Source of the DNA: an uncultured Candidatus Binatia bacterium
Lineage (GTDB): Bacteria > Desulfobacterota > Binatia > UBA9968 > JAJDTQ01
Direction of reading: 5' to 3'
Assembly: GCA_958295985.1 (NCBI GenBank)
Contig: OY282432.1
Span: 2,947,001 to 3,011,000 of the forward strand
Length of the DNA: 64,000 nt
Both the position numbers and the translations under genes were made by a program. Of the stretch, positions 1 through 8,083 are shown in pieces. The stretch's first letter is position 1; the number at the start of each line of letters is the position of its first letter. A model generated the notes under the pieces. It saw only the letters and a program-made list of their open reading frames with translations, did no database searches and had not been told where the DNA came from.

Positions 1-339
1 TTCGTGGGCGGCAGCCTGGTGCCCGCGGGAGGACACAATCTCATCGAGCCCGCGAGGTGGGGCAAGCCCGTACTCTTCGGGCCGCATCGTTCCAATGTCG
101 CCGGGTTCGCGCGAGAATTGTTGGAGCAGGGAGGCGGGGTCGAGGTCCACGATCGGCAGGGTTTGCTCAGGGTGGTCGAGGGGCTTCTGTCGGACAAGGA
201 GCGCGCATCCGCCATGGGGCGCCGCGCCCGGTACGCGGCCGATGCCGACAGGGAGGTCCTTTCACGAAGCATGAGCCTGCTCTGCCGGCAACTCCGTGAC
301 ACCCCTTCCCCGGGCGCGGCCCGGGAGTCTGCGCCGTAG
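1..339 (+). CDS. waaA: 3-deoxy-D-manno-octulosonic acid transferase, C-terminal part
   Basis: This is the C-terminal 112 residues of Kdo transferase; the N-terminal part lies before the window. The enzyme transfers Kdo from CMP-Kdo to lipid IVA at the inner membrane. The retained part opens with the family's GT-B signature FVGGSLVPAGGHNLIEPA, which contacts the sugar nucleotide, and continues as the usual C-terminal helices. lpxK follows 80 bp downstream on the same strand, as in many LPS loci. Oddly, the last codons (E-S-A-P-stop) and the bases after them match the terminal repeat of the IS1182-type element at 47840-49437, so the stop codon may come from an old insertion-sequence end. Confidence 0.9.
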   Translation, partial: FVGGSLVPAGGHNLIEPARWGKPVLFGPHRSNVAGFARELLEQGGGVEVHDRQGLLRVVEGLLSDKERASAMGRRARYAADADREVLSRSMSLLCRQLRDTPSPGAARESAP

Positions 340-345
340 GAGTTT
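323..345. repeat. Isolated copy of the IS1182-type terminal repeat
   Basis: GGAGTCTGCGCCGTAGGAG at 324-342 is identical over 19 bases to the ends of the IS element at 47840-49437, and the next bases (TTTC) resemble the right end (CTTC). No transposase is nearby. The repeat overlaps the last codons and stop of waaA. A match of this length by chance in 64 kb is very unlikely, so it is probably a solo IS end or a related dispersed sequence. Confidence 0.6.
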
Positions 346-418
346 CCGGGCCTCTGCCCGCAACCGGCAGCAGGGCCGGCGAGCAACACCGGGTCAGGAC
401 GGATTGGAACCGATCGTT

Positions 419-1534
419 ATGGCGGGAGCCGCCGGAGCATGGGCGAGGCTGGTACGGGACGCGTGGAGCCGCCGCGGCGTCGCCGGCCGGATACTGTGGG
501 GCCTGCTGTTGCCCTGGAGCGGGGCTTTCCGCGTCGTTGCCGGGGTGAGAAATCTGCTGTACGACCTCCGGTGGCTGAACACCCGAAGACTCCCGCTACC
601 GGTGGTGAGTGTCGGAAACCTGACGGTGGGGGGCACGGGCAAGACCCCCACCGGGCTGTGGTTGGCGCAGAACCTGCGGCGCCGTGGCCTCAATGCAGTG
701 ATCCTGAGCCGCGGCTACGGCGGCCGCGGGCGGGACGTCCAGCCGGCAACCATCAGCTTCGAGAACACCCGGACGTGGATGGACGAGCCCGCGGGAGAAC
801 TGCTGCAATACGGCGATGAACCGGTGATGTTGAGTGCGCTCTACGGGCAGACCGTGGGGGTCGGCGCCGACCGTCACCGGACCGGCATGGAGTTGAGCCG
901 GTCATCCCGCGACACCCATCTCTTTCTGCTGGACGACGGTTTCCAGTACCGGAACCTGGAACGGGACGTCGATCTGGTCCTGCTGGGCGCCGACAGCCGC
1001 GGCTCGATGCTGCCGGCAGGTCCCTTCCGGGAGTCCATGCGGGCTCTGCAGCGCGCGGACCTTCTCATGGTCACGGACGCTCACGACCGGTGGCGGGAGA
1101 TCCTGGAGGGCCGCTTCGACAGTTCGAGGGTCTTCTTCGCCTCCCTCGAGCCGCGAACTCTGCTGCGCCGGACGGACCGCGGCCTTGGGGAACTTCCATT
1201 GGGCGACCTGACCGGGACCCGGGTTCTGGCGGTTTCGGCCATTGCCAAACCGGAAGGGTTTTACGACCTGCTCCGGGAGTGCGGGGCGACCATCGTCGAA
1301 ACCCTGGACTTCCCCGATCACCATCGCTACTCCGAACGGGATTGGCGCGAGATCAACCGTACCCGAAACCGGGTCGACAGGATCGTGACGACGGAAAAGG
1401 ATTTCGTGAAGCTGGCACGGTTCCCCTTCACCAGCGGGAGGCTTTTGGCCTTGCGGGTCGAAATGTCCATCGACAGGCCGGAGGCCCTGCTGGATCGTAT
1501 CACGGAGGTTGTGAACGGGGCGGCTTCCGGGTGA
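419..1534 (+). CDS. lpxK: Tetraacyldisaccharide 4'-kinase
   Basis: LpxK phosphorylates the 4' position of the lipid A disaccharide at the inner membrane, using ATP. The 371-residue protein has a hydrophobic N-terminal helix, then a P-loop GGTGKTP at about residues 71-77 preceded by [10 protein letters not shown]. The LpxK-specific DDGFQYRNL motif follows at about residue 167. I chose the ATG at 419 because it gives the family's usual N-terminus; the open frame extends upstream to a GTG at 296 inside waaA. A putative Kdo kinase gene overlaps its stop by four bases (GTGA), which suggests one LPS transcript. The length is slightly above the roughly 330 residues of the E. coli enzyme. Confidence 0.93.
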   Translation: MAGAAGAWARLVRDAWSRRGVAGRILWGLLLPWSGAFRVVAGVRNLLYDLRWLNTRRLPLPVVSVGNLTVGGTGKTPTGLWLAQNLRRRGLNAVILSRGYGGRGRDVQPATISFENTRTWMDEPAGELLQYGDEPVMLSALYGQTVGVGADRHRTGMELSRSSRDTHLFLLDDGFQYRNLERDVDLVLLGADSRGSMLPAGPFRESMRALQRADLLMVTDAHDRWREILEGRFDSSRVFFASLEPRTLLRRTDRGLGELPLGDLTGTRVLAVSAIAKPEGFYDLLRECGATIVETLDFPDHHRYSERDWREINRTRNRVDRIVTTEKDFVKLARFPFTSGRLLALRVEMSIDRPEALLDRITEVVNGAASG

Positions 1535-2331
1535 CGCGGGCCGCGGTCAACCCACCGGCACCGGCTTTCAAGATGACCTCGAAAAGGCCAGGCGAGATGA
1601 TCCCCGCGGGATTCGAGACGGTGACTCCGGGGCCCGGGCTCACCATGCTGGCGGCACATGGCGTGGACGGCGCCGGGCTCGCTTCGCGGATCATGACCCC
1701 GGGCGACGATGCCCCGCCGCGACATTTCGGTCGTGCCGGCCTGCCTGCCGTGGCGCTGGCGGACGGCGGCCACGCACTGGTCCGGTCCTATCAGCACGGA
1801 GGGCTGTTGCGCGGGATCACGCGCCACTGGTTCATCAGCCGGCCGTTGCGGCCGTTTGCGGAATTGGCGGTCACGGTGGCAGCCCGGGAGCGGGGAGTGG
1901 CGGCGCCGGAGGTCCTGGCCGCACTCGTGGCACGAGGATACGGACCCTGGTATCGAGGGTGGCTGATCACCCGGGAGTTAAAGGGAACCGAAACCCTCTG
2001 GACGGCGCTCCTGGGCGGCGTTTCCGGCCACGAGAAGCAGCTCCTGCTGCGGCGCGTCGGGCGTGCGTTGCGGGTGATGCACGTATCGGGCATCGACCAT
2101 GCCGACCTCAACCTGCGCAATATCCTCGTACTCCACGGGCTGCCCTGTCCGAAGGTCTACATCATCGACTTCGACAAAGCGCGTCAGTACCGGGGCCCGC
2201 TGCCGGCGGCGCGGGCGCAACGGAACCTTCGCCGTCTGCTGCGCTCGGTCAACAAGCTCGACCGTGGGCGCGCCAGGATTCGCCCGAGGGACTGGCAGTG
2301 TCTTCTGGATGCCTATGACTCCCACCGTTGA
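1531..2331 (+). CDS. Kdo kinase / InaA-WaaP-type LPS core kinase
   Basis: A 266-residue protein of the protein-kinase-like lipopolysaccharide kinase family (KdkA, InaA, WaaP). The catalytic loop is HADLNLRNIL, the metal-binding motif is the IIDFDKAR just after it, and a YRGWLITRE segment lies before. The predicted role is ATP-dependent phosphorylation of the Kdo residue of lipid A-core on the inner membrane. The GTG at 1531 overlaps the lpxK stop as GTGA, favouring translational coupling; ATG codons at 1573 and 1597 are alternatives. Position after waaA and lpxK supports KdkA over other core kinases, but the exact target is not shown by sequence. Confidence 0.75.
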   Translation: MTRAAVNPPAPAFKMTSKRPGEMIPAGFETVTPGPGLTMLAAHGVDGAGLASRIMTPGDDAPPRHFGRAGLPAVALADGGHALVRSYQHGGLLRGITRHWFISRPLRPFAELAVTVAARERGVAAPEVLAALVARGYGPWYRGWLITRELKGTETLWTALLGGVSGHEKQLLLRRVGRALRVMHVSGIDHADLNLRNILVLHGLPCPKVYIIDFDKARQYRGPLPAARAQRNLRRLLRSVNKLDRGRARIRPRDWQCLLDAYDSHR

Positions 2332-2472
2332 CGAATCATCGGACGAACGCGGCCAAGAGGGCGCAACCGAAGGTTTGCAATGCAGGGTGCATGAAGATAA
2401 GATCTTCGCCGATCGCCGGTTTGGCCGCCAGCCCCGGACGTCGGCGTTCGGATCTCGAACAGGGAGCCTTCC

Positions 2473-2736
2473 ATGGGTGACAGACTATATGTGAGCGGAC
2501 TGCCCTACGCCGTGACCGAAGCCCAGTTGCACGACCTCTTCTCGGAGCATGGCACCGTGGCGTCGGCCAGGATCGTGACCGACCGCTTCTCGGGCCGGTC
2601 CCGCGGCTTCGGTTTCGTCGAGATGGGCTCAGAGGCCGAGGCGCAAGCCGCCATGGAGGCATTGAACGGGACAGAGCTCCAGGGGCGCGTGTTGAAGGTG
2701 AACGAGGCGCATGAACGCCGAACGCGAGAGACCTGA
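2473..2736 (+). CDS. RRM-domain RNA-binding protein (paralogue 1)
   Basis: An 87-residue protein that is almost entirely one RNA recognition motif. RNP2 is LYVSGL at residues 5-10 and RNP1 is RGFGFVEM at about 44-51. Such single-RRM proteins are cytoplasmic RNA binders and often cold-induced in bacteria. A GGGAG Shine-Dalgarno lies six bases before the ATG. A second copy (7760-8074) has the same layout plus a Gly-rich tail; this copy ends with a short charged tail instead. The G+C content is similar to the neighbours. Target RNAs cannot be deduced. Confidence 0.88.
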   Translation: MGDRLYVSGLPYAVTEAQLHDLFSEHGTVASARIVTDRFSGRSRGFGFVEMGSEAEAQAAMEALNGTELQGRVLKVNEAHERRTRET

Positions 2737-2811
2737 AGTCACGGTTCAAACGACAAGCTGGAAGTCGAAAGGGGCGGCGGATGCGTCGCCCCTCCGTTTT
2801 TGGAGCGGACC

Positions 2812-4182
2812 ATGAACGCGCAACCGATGGCCATCACCGGCTGTACGATCCTTCCCATGACGGGCCCCGGGGCCGTCATCGACTCAGGCTGCGTGAGTGT
2901 CACGGATGGCGTTATCACCGCGGTCCAGGCAGGCGAACTGCCCGAAGGGAAAGGGGAGACGCGCATCGATGGTCGGGGGATGGTGTTGATGCCCGGCCTG
3001 GTCAACGCCCACACCCATCTCTACCAGGTGCTGTTGAGGGCCGTTTGGGAGGACATGCCGTTTCTGGCGTGGCTGAAGCGCATCTATGGGGTGGCCGAGT
3101 CCTTGAACCCGGACCATGTGATGGCCGGGACGCTGTTGGGGTGTCTGGAGAACCTCAAGGGCGGAGTCACGACCGTCTGCGAGCACAACTTCCTCAACCC
3201 CGGGCCGGAGTGTGCGGTGACGGCCGTCGAGGCCATTTCCCGGTCGGGTCTGCGAGGTGTCTTCGCCCGCACCATCATGGACTCCGGGGAAATCGTGCCG
3301 GACTGCACCAAGGAGACCCCGGAGACGGCTTTCGGCAGAATAGAGGACTTGATGGCGCGTCAGCCCGGCGCCGGTTCATCCCGCGACGATCACCGGCTCA
3401 CCTTTCGTACCGGCCCCAACACGCCGCCTATCAATGCCTCTCCCGACCTGCTCCGAGAGATACGACGTTTCGCCCACCAGCATTCCATCGGGATCAGCGC
3501 TCACGTAGCCGAATCGGCATCGGTGGTGGAGGTCACTCGCCGGGAGCTTGGCCGGCCGGGCGTGGTCGCCCATCTGAAGGACTTCGATCTTCCCGGCGAA
3601 GACGCCATCTTCGCTCACAGCGTGCACCTGTCGCCCGAAGAGATCCGGCATCTGGCCGAGACCGGGACCTCCGTGTCACACAACCCCGTGAGCAACATGA
3701 TGCTGGGTGACGGCATCGCCCCGGTGGTGGAGATGCTCGCGGCCGGTGTCCGGGTCGGACTCGGCACCGACGGGGCGGCGAGCAACCACGGCCAGGACCT
3801 GTTTGAGACCATGAAGGCCGCGTCCCTGCTACAGAAAGTCAAGCATCAGGACGCCGGCGTCATCGACCCCTACAGCGTGCTTCGCATGGCCACCATCGAT
3901 GGCGCCCATGCGCTGGGACTGGGGTCCGTCTGCGGTACGGTGGAGGCAGGCAAGCGTGCGGACCTGATCCTGGTGGACATACGGAAGCCGCATTTCCAGC
4001 CCGTCAACGACCTGGTCAGCCAACTCGTGCACTGCGCCAAGGCTACGGACGTGGACACGGTGGTGGTCGACGGAAGGGTGCTCATGCGTGATCGTCAGTG
4101 TACGTTACTGGACGAGCACGAGATCCTGCAGCGTGCCCGGGGCGCACAAGGCGATCTCATGGCGCGCATGTCCGTGGCGTGA
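2812..4182 (+). CDS. Amidohydrolase, SsnA/TRZ-ATZ deaminase group
   Basis: A 456-residue metal-dependent hydrolase of the cytosine/guanine deaminase-like (COG0402) branch. Metal ligands visible are NAHTHL (HxH), HVAES, AHSVHLS and the GTDGAASN aspartate motif. The ends form the usual composite beta-sandwich (GCTILPM at the start, GKRADLILVD near the end). Members deaminate or dechlorinate heterocycles such as methylthioadenosine, guanine or triazines; the substrate is not decidable here. The ATG at 2812 has GGAG six bases upstream; a TTG at 2800 is in frame but would overlap that site. It is probably monocistronic, since infA downstream is on the other strand. Confidence 0.85.
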   Translation: MNAQPMAITGCTILPMTGPGAVIDSGCVSVTDGVITAVQAGELPEGKGETRIDGRGMVLMPGLVNAHTHLYQVLLRAVWEDMPFLAWLKRIYGVAESLNPDHVMAGTLLGCLENLKGGVTTVCEHNFLNPGPECAVTAVEAISRSGLRGVFARTIMDSGEIVPDCTKETPETAFGRIEDLMARQPGAGSSRDDHRLTFRTGPNTPPINASPDLLREIRRFAHQHSIGISAHVAESASVVEVTRRELGRPGVVAHLKDFDLPGEDAIFAHSVHLSPEEIRHLAETGTSVSHNPVSNMMLGDGIAPVVEMLAAGVRVGLGTDGAASNHGQDLFETMKAASLLQKVKHQDAGVIDPYSVLRMATIDGAHALGLGSVCGTVEAGKRADLILVDIRKPHFQPVNDLVSQLVHCAKATDVDTVVVDGRVLMRDRQCTLLDEHEILQRARGAQGDLMARMSVA

Positions 4183-4252
4183 GCGCGGGCTGATTCGACT
4201 TTTGTTCATGCGCGCCGGGCGTCGGCCGACTGCCCGCCGGCGCGCTGCCAAG

Positions 4253-4474
4253 CTAGTTCCGATGCCGGTAGGTAATCCGACCGCGGCTCAGGTCGTAGGG
4301 CGACAATTCGAGCGTGACCCGATCCCCCGGTAGAATCTTGATGTAGAATTTGCGCATCTTGCCCGCGGTATACGCGAGGACGTTGTGCTTGTTGTCCAAC
4401 TCGACTTTGAACATGGCGTTGGGAAGGCTCTCCCTCACCGTGCCGGTAACCTCGATGTTATCCTGTTTACTCAT
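4253..4474 (-). CDS. infA: Translation initiation factor IF-1
   Basis: A 73-residue S1/OB-fold protein that matches IF-1 along its whole length: [13 protein letters not shown] at the start, then SLPNAMF and the [15 protein letters not shown] strand, ending [11 protein letters not shown]. It binds the 30S A site during initiation. It stands alone rather than in the ribosomal-protein cluster. The ATG has GGGAG eight bases upstream. A stronger AAAGGAGG lies further up and serves a short GTG-started reading frame that overlaps the infA start (see 4467-4496). Confidence 0.97.
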   Translation of the reverse strand: MSKQDNIEVTGTVRESLPNAMFKVELDNKHNVLAYTAGKMRKFYIKILPGDRVTLELSPYDLSRGRITYRHRN

Positions 4475-4496
4475 ATCGTGTACTCCCTATAATCAC
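4467..4496 (-). other. Possible upstream mini-ORF overlapping infA start
   Basis: On the minus strand a near-perfect Shine-Dalgarno (AAAGGAGG) is followed after four bases by GTG and nine sense codons (V-I-I-G-S-T-R-Y-E). Its TAA lies inside the second and third codons of infA. The arrangement would allow reinitiation or coupling control of IF-1 synthesis. It is seen in sequence only; the strong site might equally act as a standby site for infA itself. Confidence 0.3.
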
Positions 4497-4775
4497 TGAA
4501 CCTCCTTTCCCGGCGACGCACAATCGCTCCGTTTCATGACGCCATAGACTAGCCTACACGCTGCGAATTGTCCATCCCCGCCCCTGTGCGGCGGACCCCG
4601 CCGGGAGCGGACCGCATGACGCCGGGTACATTGCAATCCATTCCCCCCTGTGAAAGACTACCCGAGGCCCGATAGCCCGGCTTGCAGGACTGCTCGGGCG
4701 CATGGACGGCGACCATGAAGCCGTGCAGAACGAATAGCCTGTTCCGAGTCTCGACGCATTCACCCTGGGTATGTC
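4497..4775. other. Intergenic region with no recognised gene
   Basis: This stretch separates infA (minus) from the DUF423 gene (plus) and must hold both promoters. I see no RNA gene, no clear sigma-70 box pair and no plausible coding frame of its own. The long minus-strand open frame that crosses it continues antisense through the DUF423 and amidohydrolase genes and is a shadow. Confidence 0.5.
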
Positions 4776-5150
4776 ATGAGCGCAGACCGCTGGTTTCTCT
4801 TGCTGGGCGCCTTGTCCGGCGTCACCGGGGTGGCGCTGGGCGCGTTCGCCGCCCACGGCCTGCGGGGATACCTCACCGACGAGATGTTGAACATCTTCGA
4901 GGTGGGGGTCCGCTATCAGATCTACCATGCGGTGGCGTTGCTCGTGGTGGCATTGGCGGTGGACCGGTGGCCTCGCGGTGAGTTCGCGGTAGCCGGGTGG
5001 TGCTTCGTGTTCGGTACGGTGGTGTTCTCGGGGAGCCTCTACGGGTTGAGTCTTTCCGGTGTCCGGTGGCTGGGCGCGGTCACCCCCATCGGGGGACTTG
5101 CATTTCTCCTGGGCTGGCTCGGCATCGCTTGGGGCGCCTGGAAAGCTTAG
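4776..5150 (+). CDS. DUF423 small membrane protein
   Basis: A 124-residue inner-membrane protein of the DUF423 (YgdD-like) family. It has four hydrophobic segments, at about residues 7-27, 45-62, 68-90 and 97-120. The family hallmarks ALGAFAAHGL (about 21-30) and YQIYHAVALL (about 47-56) are present. The biochemical role of the family is unknown. The gene lies 60 bp before an amidohydrolase on the same strand, but functional linkage is not evident. Confidence 0.88.
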   Translation: MSADRWFLLLGALSGVTGVALGAFAAHGLRGYLTDEMLNIFEVGVRYQIYHAVALLVVALAVDRWPRGEFAVAGWCFVFGTVVFSGSLYGLSLSGVRWLGAVTPIGGLAFLLGWLGIAWGAWKA

Positions 5151-5210
5151 CGTTGCTTTCCGTCGATACGGTGACGAAGAGGCGCAGCCATTCTCCACAG
5201 GAGCGCAAAC

Positions 5211-6350
5211 ATGGCCAAGAACGGATTCAGGATACTCGACAGCGACATGCATATCATGGAGCCACCGGATCTGTGGGAGCAGTATCTGGAGCCCGAGTTC
5301 AAGTCCCTTGCGCCGCGCGGCGTAACCAGCGAGAACGTGCGCGACCTGCGCATGCAGCATCCCGACGGAAAACTGTGGGGATTGCCCGACGTGCACGCCG
5401 GCAACGTCACGAAAGGGCACAACTTCGAGAAGAACCAGGGTATCTACGGCGCTCACGCCGCGCGCGGCTGGACGGCCGAGGTCCAACTGGAAGCCATGGA
5501 CATGGAGGGCATCGACGTGGCGGTGCTCTATCCCACGCGCGGGCTCCAGGCCCTCAGCGAGGGGGACATGGAGCCCGGTTTCGCGGCTGCCCTGGCGCGG
5601 GCCTACAACAACTGGCTTCATGACTTCTGCAGCACCGATCCCGTTCGGCTGCTGGGGGCCGGAATGATCTCGCCCTTCGATGTGGACGAGGCCGTGGCCG
5701 AGGTCACGAGGTGCACCCGGGAGCTCGGGTTCCGGGGAATCTTCATGCGCTCGAACCCGGTCAACGGCCGCAACTTCCACGACCCCTACTACGAGCCTCT
5801 GTGGAACGCCCTCGAAGACCTTGGAATGCCCCTGGGGCTCCACGAATCGTCGTCCTCCGGGGTGCGTCAGGTGGGCGATCAGTTCGAGCCCAACTTCATG
5901 CTGCGGCGCGTGTTCGCCCAACCGGTGGAACAGATGCTGGCCCTGGGCAGCATCTGCGCGGGCGGCGTGCTGGCTCGTCACCCGAACCTGCGCGTGGCTT
6001 TTCTGGAAGCCAACTGCGGTTGGCTGCCGTGGCTGCTCTGGCGCATGGACGAAGGGTACGAAAGGGAGGCCGACGTGTGGTCCCCGGACCTGACCATGGC
6101 GCCCAGCGAATACTTCAAGCAGCAATGCTTCGTTTCCGTGGAGCCGGACGAGGCTCCGGTCAAGTACGTCATCGACTACCTGGGGAACGACCACATCGTG
6201 TTCTCCACCGACTACCCGCACGGCGACTCGAAGTTCCCCCACGCGGTGGAAAGCTTTCTGGAGCTTTCCACCATCAGCGAGGAAGACAAGCACAAGATCC
6301 TTTGGGACAACTGCGCGGCCTACTATTCCCTGGACAGCACACCGGGATGA
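5211..6350 (+). CDS. Amidohydrolase_2 family protein (COG2159)
   Basis: A 379-residue TIM-barrel protein of the Amidohydro_2 family, which includes ACMS decarboxylase and gamma-resorcylate decarboxylase. The N-terminal metal motif reads DSDMHIMEP, with Asp-x-His where classical members have His-x-His. Later ligands are LHESSSSG and the C-terminal STDYPHGDSKFP aspartate motif. A second protein of this type is at 44138. The reaction may be hydrolysis or decarboxylation of an aromatic or cyclic acid; the substrate is unknown. Its stop overlaps the start of the MFS gene (ATGA), so the enzyme and carrier are probably co-translated, pointing to uptake or export of the enzyme's substrate or product. 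Confidence 0.85.
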   Translation: MAKNGFRILDSDMHIMEPPDLWEQYLEPEFKSLAPRGVTSENVRDLRMQHPDGKLWGLPDVHAGNVTKGHNFEKNQGIYGAHAARGWTAEVQLEAMDMEGIDVAVLYPTRGLQALSEGDMEPGFAAALARAYNNWLHDFCSTDPVRLLGAGMISPFDVDEAVAEVTRCTRELGFRGIFMRSNPVNGRNFHDPYYEPLWNALEDLGMPLGLHESSSSGVRQVGDQFEPNFMLRRVFAQPVEQMLALGSICAGGVLARHPNLRVAFLEANCGWLPWLLWRMDEGYEREADVWSPDLTMAPSEYFKQQCFVSVEPDEAPVKYVIDYLGNDHIVFSTDYPHGDSKFPHAVESFLELSTISEEDKHKILWDNCAAYYSLDSTPG

Positions 6351-7501
6351 ATGATGGGCGGCCGGTCCGCGGGACGCTCTTCCTGGGGGCGCTCCTGTGG
6401 AACATGTGCAACGGCATGTTGTTCGTGCTCACGCCGCTCTTCGGCGTGAGCCTGGGCCTGTCCGTACTCGACATCGGTTCCCTGGTGGGGCTTCCCTACC
6501 TGCTGACCATCGTCATGCGTTTCGTCGGAGGCGCGTTCGCGGACCGCTACGGCGAGCACCGCATGCTCCAGGCCTGCTACTCCCTCAACGTGTTGGCCGC
6601 AGCGGCCCTTTGCATGGCCGGCGGGTTTTTCTCCCTGATGTTGTCCAGCGCGCTGGCGAATCTGTCCCGCAGCATGTTCTGGGTCCCCGCCCAGTCCATG
6701 GCCAGCCAGCTCTCCAGCAGCGATCCCGGCAGGATGCTGGGCCAACTGTCCGCGGCCAACTACACCGGCCAACTGCTGGGACTGTCTCTCGGGGGGATCC
6801 TGGCAGGTTGGCTGGGTTACGAGACCACTTTCGTCCTGGTTGCCCTCGCGTCGGTTCTCGGCATGCTGCTCGGTTTCGCGCTCCCTCCGATCCGGTTGAG
6901 CCTCGGCGGCCGCACCCTGTGGCAGATCACCGTGGGGATGAGCCGGCGGTTGGTGGAGCGGCGCACGTGGCTGCTGCTCACCAGTTCCTGCGCCGCGGCG
7001 GTGCCGTTCGGCATCACCCAGTCCATCTATCCGGTCTACATGAGCGGTCTCGGCTTTCCCGAGGGATGGATCAGCGTGATGATCGCGGTACGTTCCATCG
7101 GCCCGGTGGTGATCGGTCTGGCCCTCGGCTCGGAAATCACCATCCGGCGGGAAAAGCTGTTCTACGCCGTGGGCATGGGAGGCCTCGGCCTTTGCATCCT
7201 GGGAAGCGCATGGAGCGGAGGATGGCTGTTGCTGGGTCTGTGCATCGCCGGCCTCGGCATGGCGGGCGGGGTCGCGGACCTGCTCAACCAGGTCCAGGCC
7301 GTGGACCTGAGTCGGGCCAGCGACCGCTCCGCGGTCATGGCCGCCACCGGACTCGGCTGGAACATGGCGCCCATGGCCCTTCCGTTACTCCTCGGTTGGG
7401 CGGCCGATGCCTGGGGCTTCGGGGCCATGTTTCTCGCCGCCGGGTGCTTTTTCCTGCTCATCGCCATGGGGACTCCCCTTGTATATCGGGTCCTGCGTTA
7501 G
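6347..7501 (+). CDS. MFS transporter
   Basis: A 384-residue major facilitator protein with about twelve hydrophobic segments. The loop between segments 2 and 3 carries RFVGGAFADRYGEHRML, a form of the MFS signature. The ATG at 6347 overlaps the amidohydrolase stop by four bases; the longer open frame upstream is antisense-like noise inside that gene. Coupling to the amidohydrolase suggests that it moves a related organic acid or amide across the inner membrane. Substrate and direction cannot be read from sequence. Confidence 0.85.
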   Translation: MNDGRPVRGTLFLGALLWNMCNGMLFVLTPLFGVSLGLSVLDIGSLVGLPYLLTIVMRFVGGAFADRYGEHRMLQACYSLNVLAAAALCMAGGFFSLMLSSALANLSRSMFWVPAQSMASQLSSSDPGRMLGQLSAANYTGQLLGLSLGGILAGWLGYETTFVLVALASVLGMLLGFALPPIRLSLGGRTLWQITVGMSRRLVERRTWLLLTSSCAAAVPFGITQSIYPVYMSGLGFPEGWISVMIAVRSIGPVVIGLALGSEITIRREKLFYAVGMGGLGLCILGSAWSGGWLLLGLCIAGLGMAGGVADLLNQVQAVDLSRASDRSAVMAATGLGWNMAPMALPLLLGWAADAWGFGAMFLAAGCFFLLIAMGTPLVYRVLR

Positions 7502-7576
7502 GCGTATCAACCGGCATTCCCGGCACCCGGGACGGCGCCCCTCCCTCGACCGGAAAAAAATCCCCGATGGCGGTTG

Positions 7577-7605
7577 TTGACAGGCGCACCACAGGTCAAT
7601 ATAAG
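7577..7605 (+). promoter_or_regulatory. Sigma-70-type promoter for the second RRM gene
   Basis: TTGACA at 7577-7582 and TATAAG at 7600-7605 are separated by 17 bases, close to consensus. Transcription would start near 7612 and leave an untranslated leader of about 145 bases before the RRM start at 7760. Long leaders are typical of cold-shock-type genes; regulation by temperature is inference. Confidence 0.7.
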
Positions 7606-7759
7606 GTACTGCGTTATCGACGGACGAGAAGTCTTCACTTCCGCCTTGGGTGAGACAGCGTAAGACCAAAGCCGACCGGAGTGTCGTGACCTTCCCACGT
7701 GTGCTCTGCTCCTTTTGCCGTGCCTGTCTCGGGGCCGAAAAACAACAATGGAGGAGAGC

Positions 7760-8074
7760 ATGAACGAGAAGCTTTACGTGGGCGGTCTGCCGTATTCGAC
7801 AACGGAGGATCAACTTCAGGATATTTTTGCGGCGCACGGAACCGTGGTGTCAGCCCGGGTGATCACGGACAAGTTTACCGGCCGCTCCCGGGGATTCGGC
7901 TTCGTGGAGATGGGGTCCGGAGAAGAGGCGCAGCGAGCCATCGACGCCTTGCACGATTCCGATTTGGGTGGACGCAAGCTGACGGTCAGCGAGGCGCGTC
8001 CCCAGGAACGCCGCGGGGGGTTCGGCGGTGGTGGGGGCGGCGGCGGTGGCGGAGGTGGCAGGAACCGCTGGTAG
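7760..8074 (+). CDS. RRM-domain RNA-binding protein with Gly-rich tail (paralogue 2)
   Basis: A 104-residue protein: one RRM (RNP2 LYVGGL at residues 5-10, RNP1 RGFGFVEM at about 44-51) followed by a tail of about twelve consecutive glycines ending RNRW. This is the architecture of cyanobacterial Rbp and other cold-inducible glycine-rich RNA chaperones. The ATG at 7760 is preceded by GGAGGAG at the right distance; an ATG at 7748 would leave that site inside the gene. A strong promoter and a leader of about 145 bases precede it. It is clearly paralogous to the protein at 2473. Confidence 0.9.
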   Translation: MNEKLYVGGLPYSTTEDQLQDIFAAHGTVVSARVITDKFTGRSRGFGFVEMGSGEEAQRAIDALHDSDLGGRKLTVSEARPQERRGGFGGGGGGGGGGGGRNRW

Positions 8075-8083
8075 CCGTGCTCT

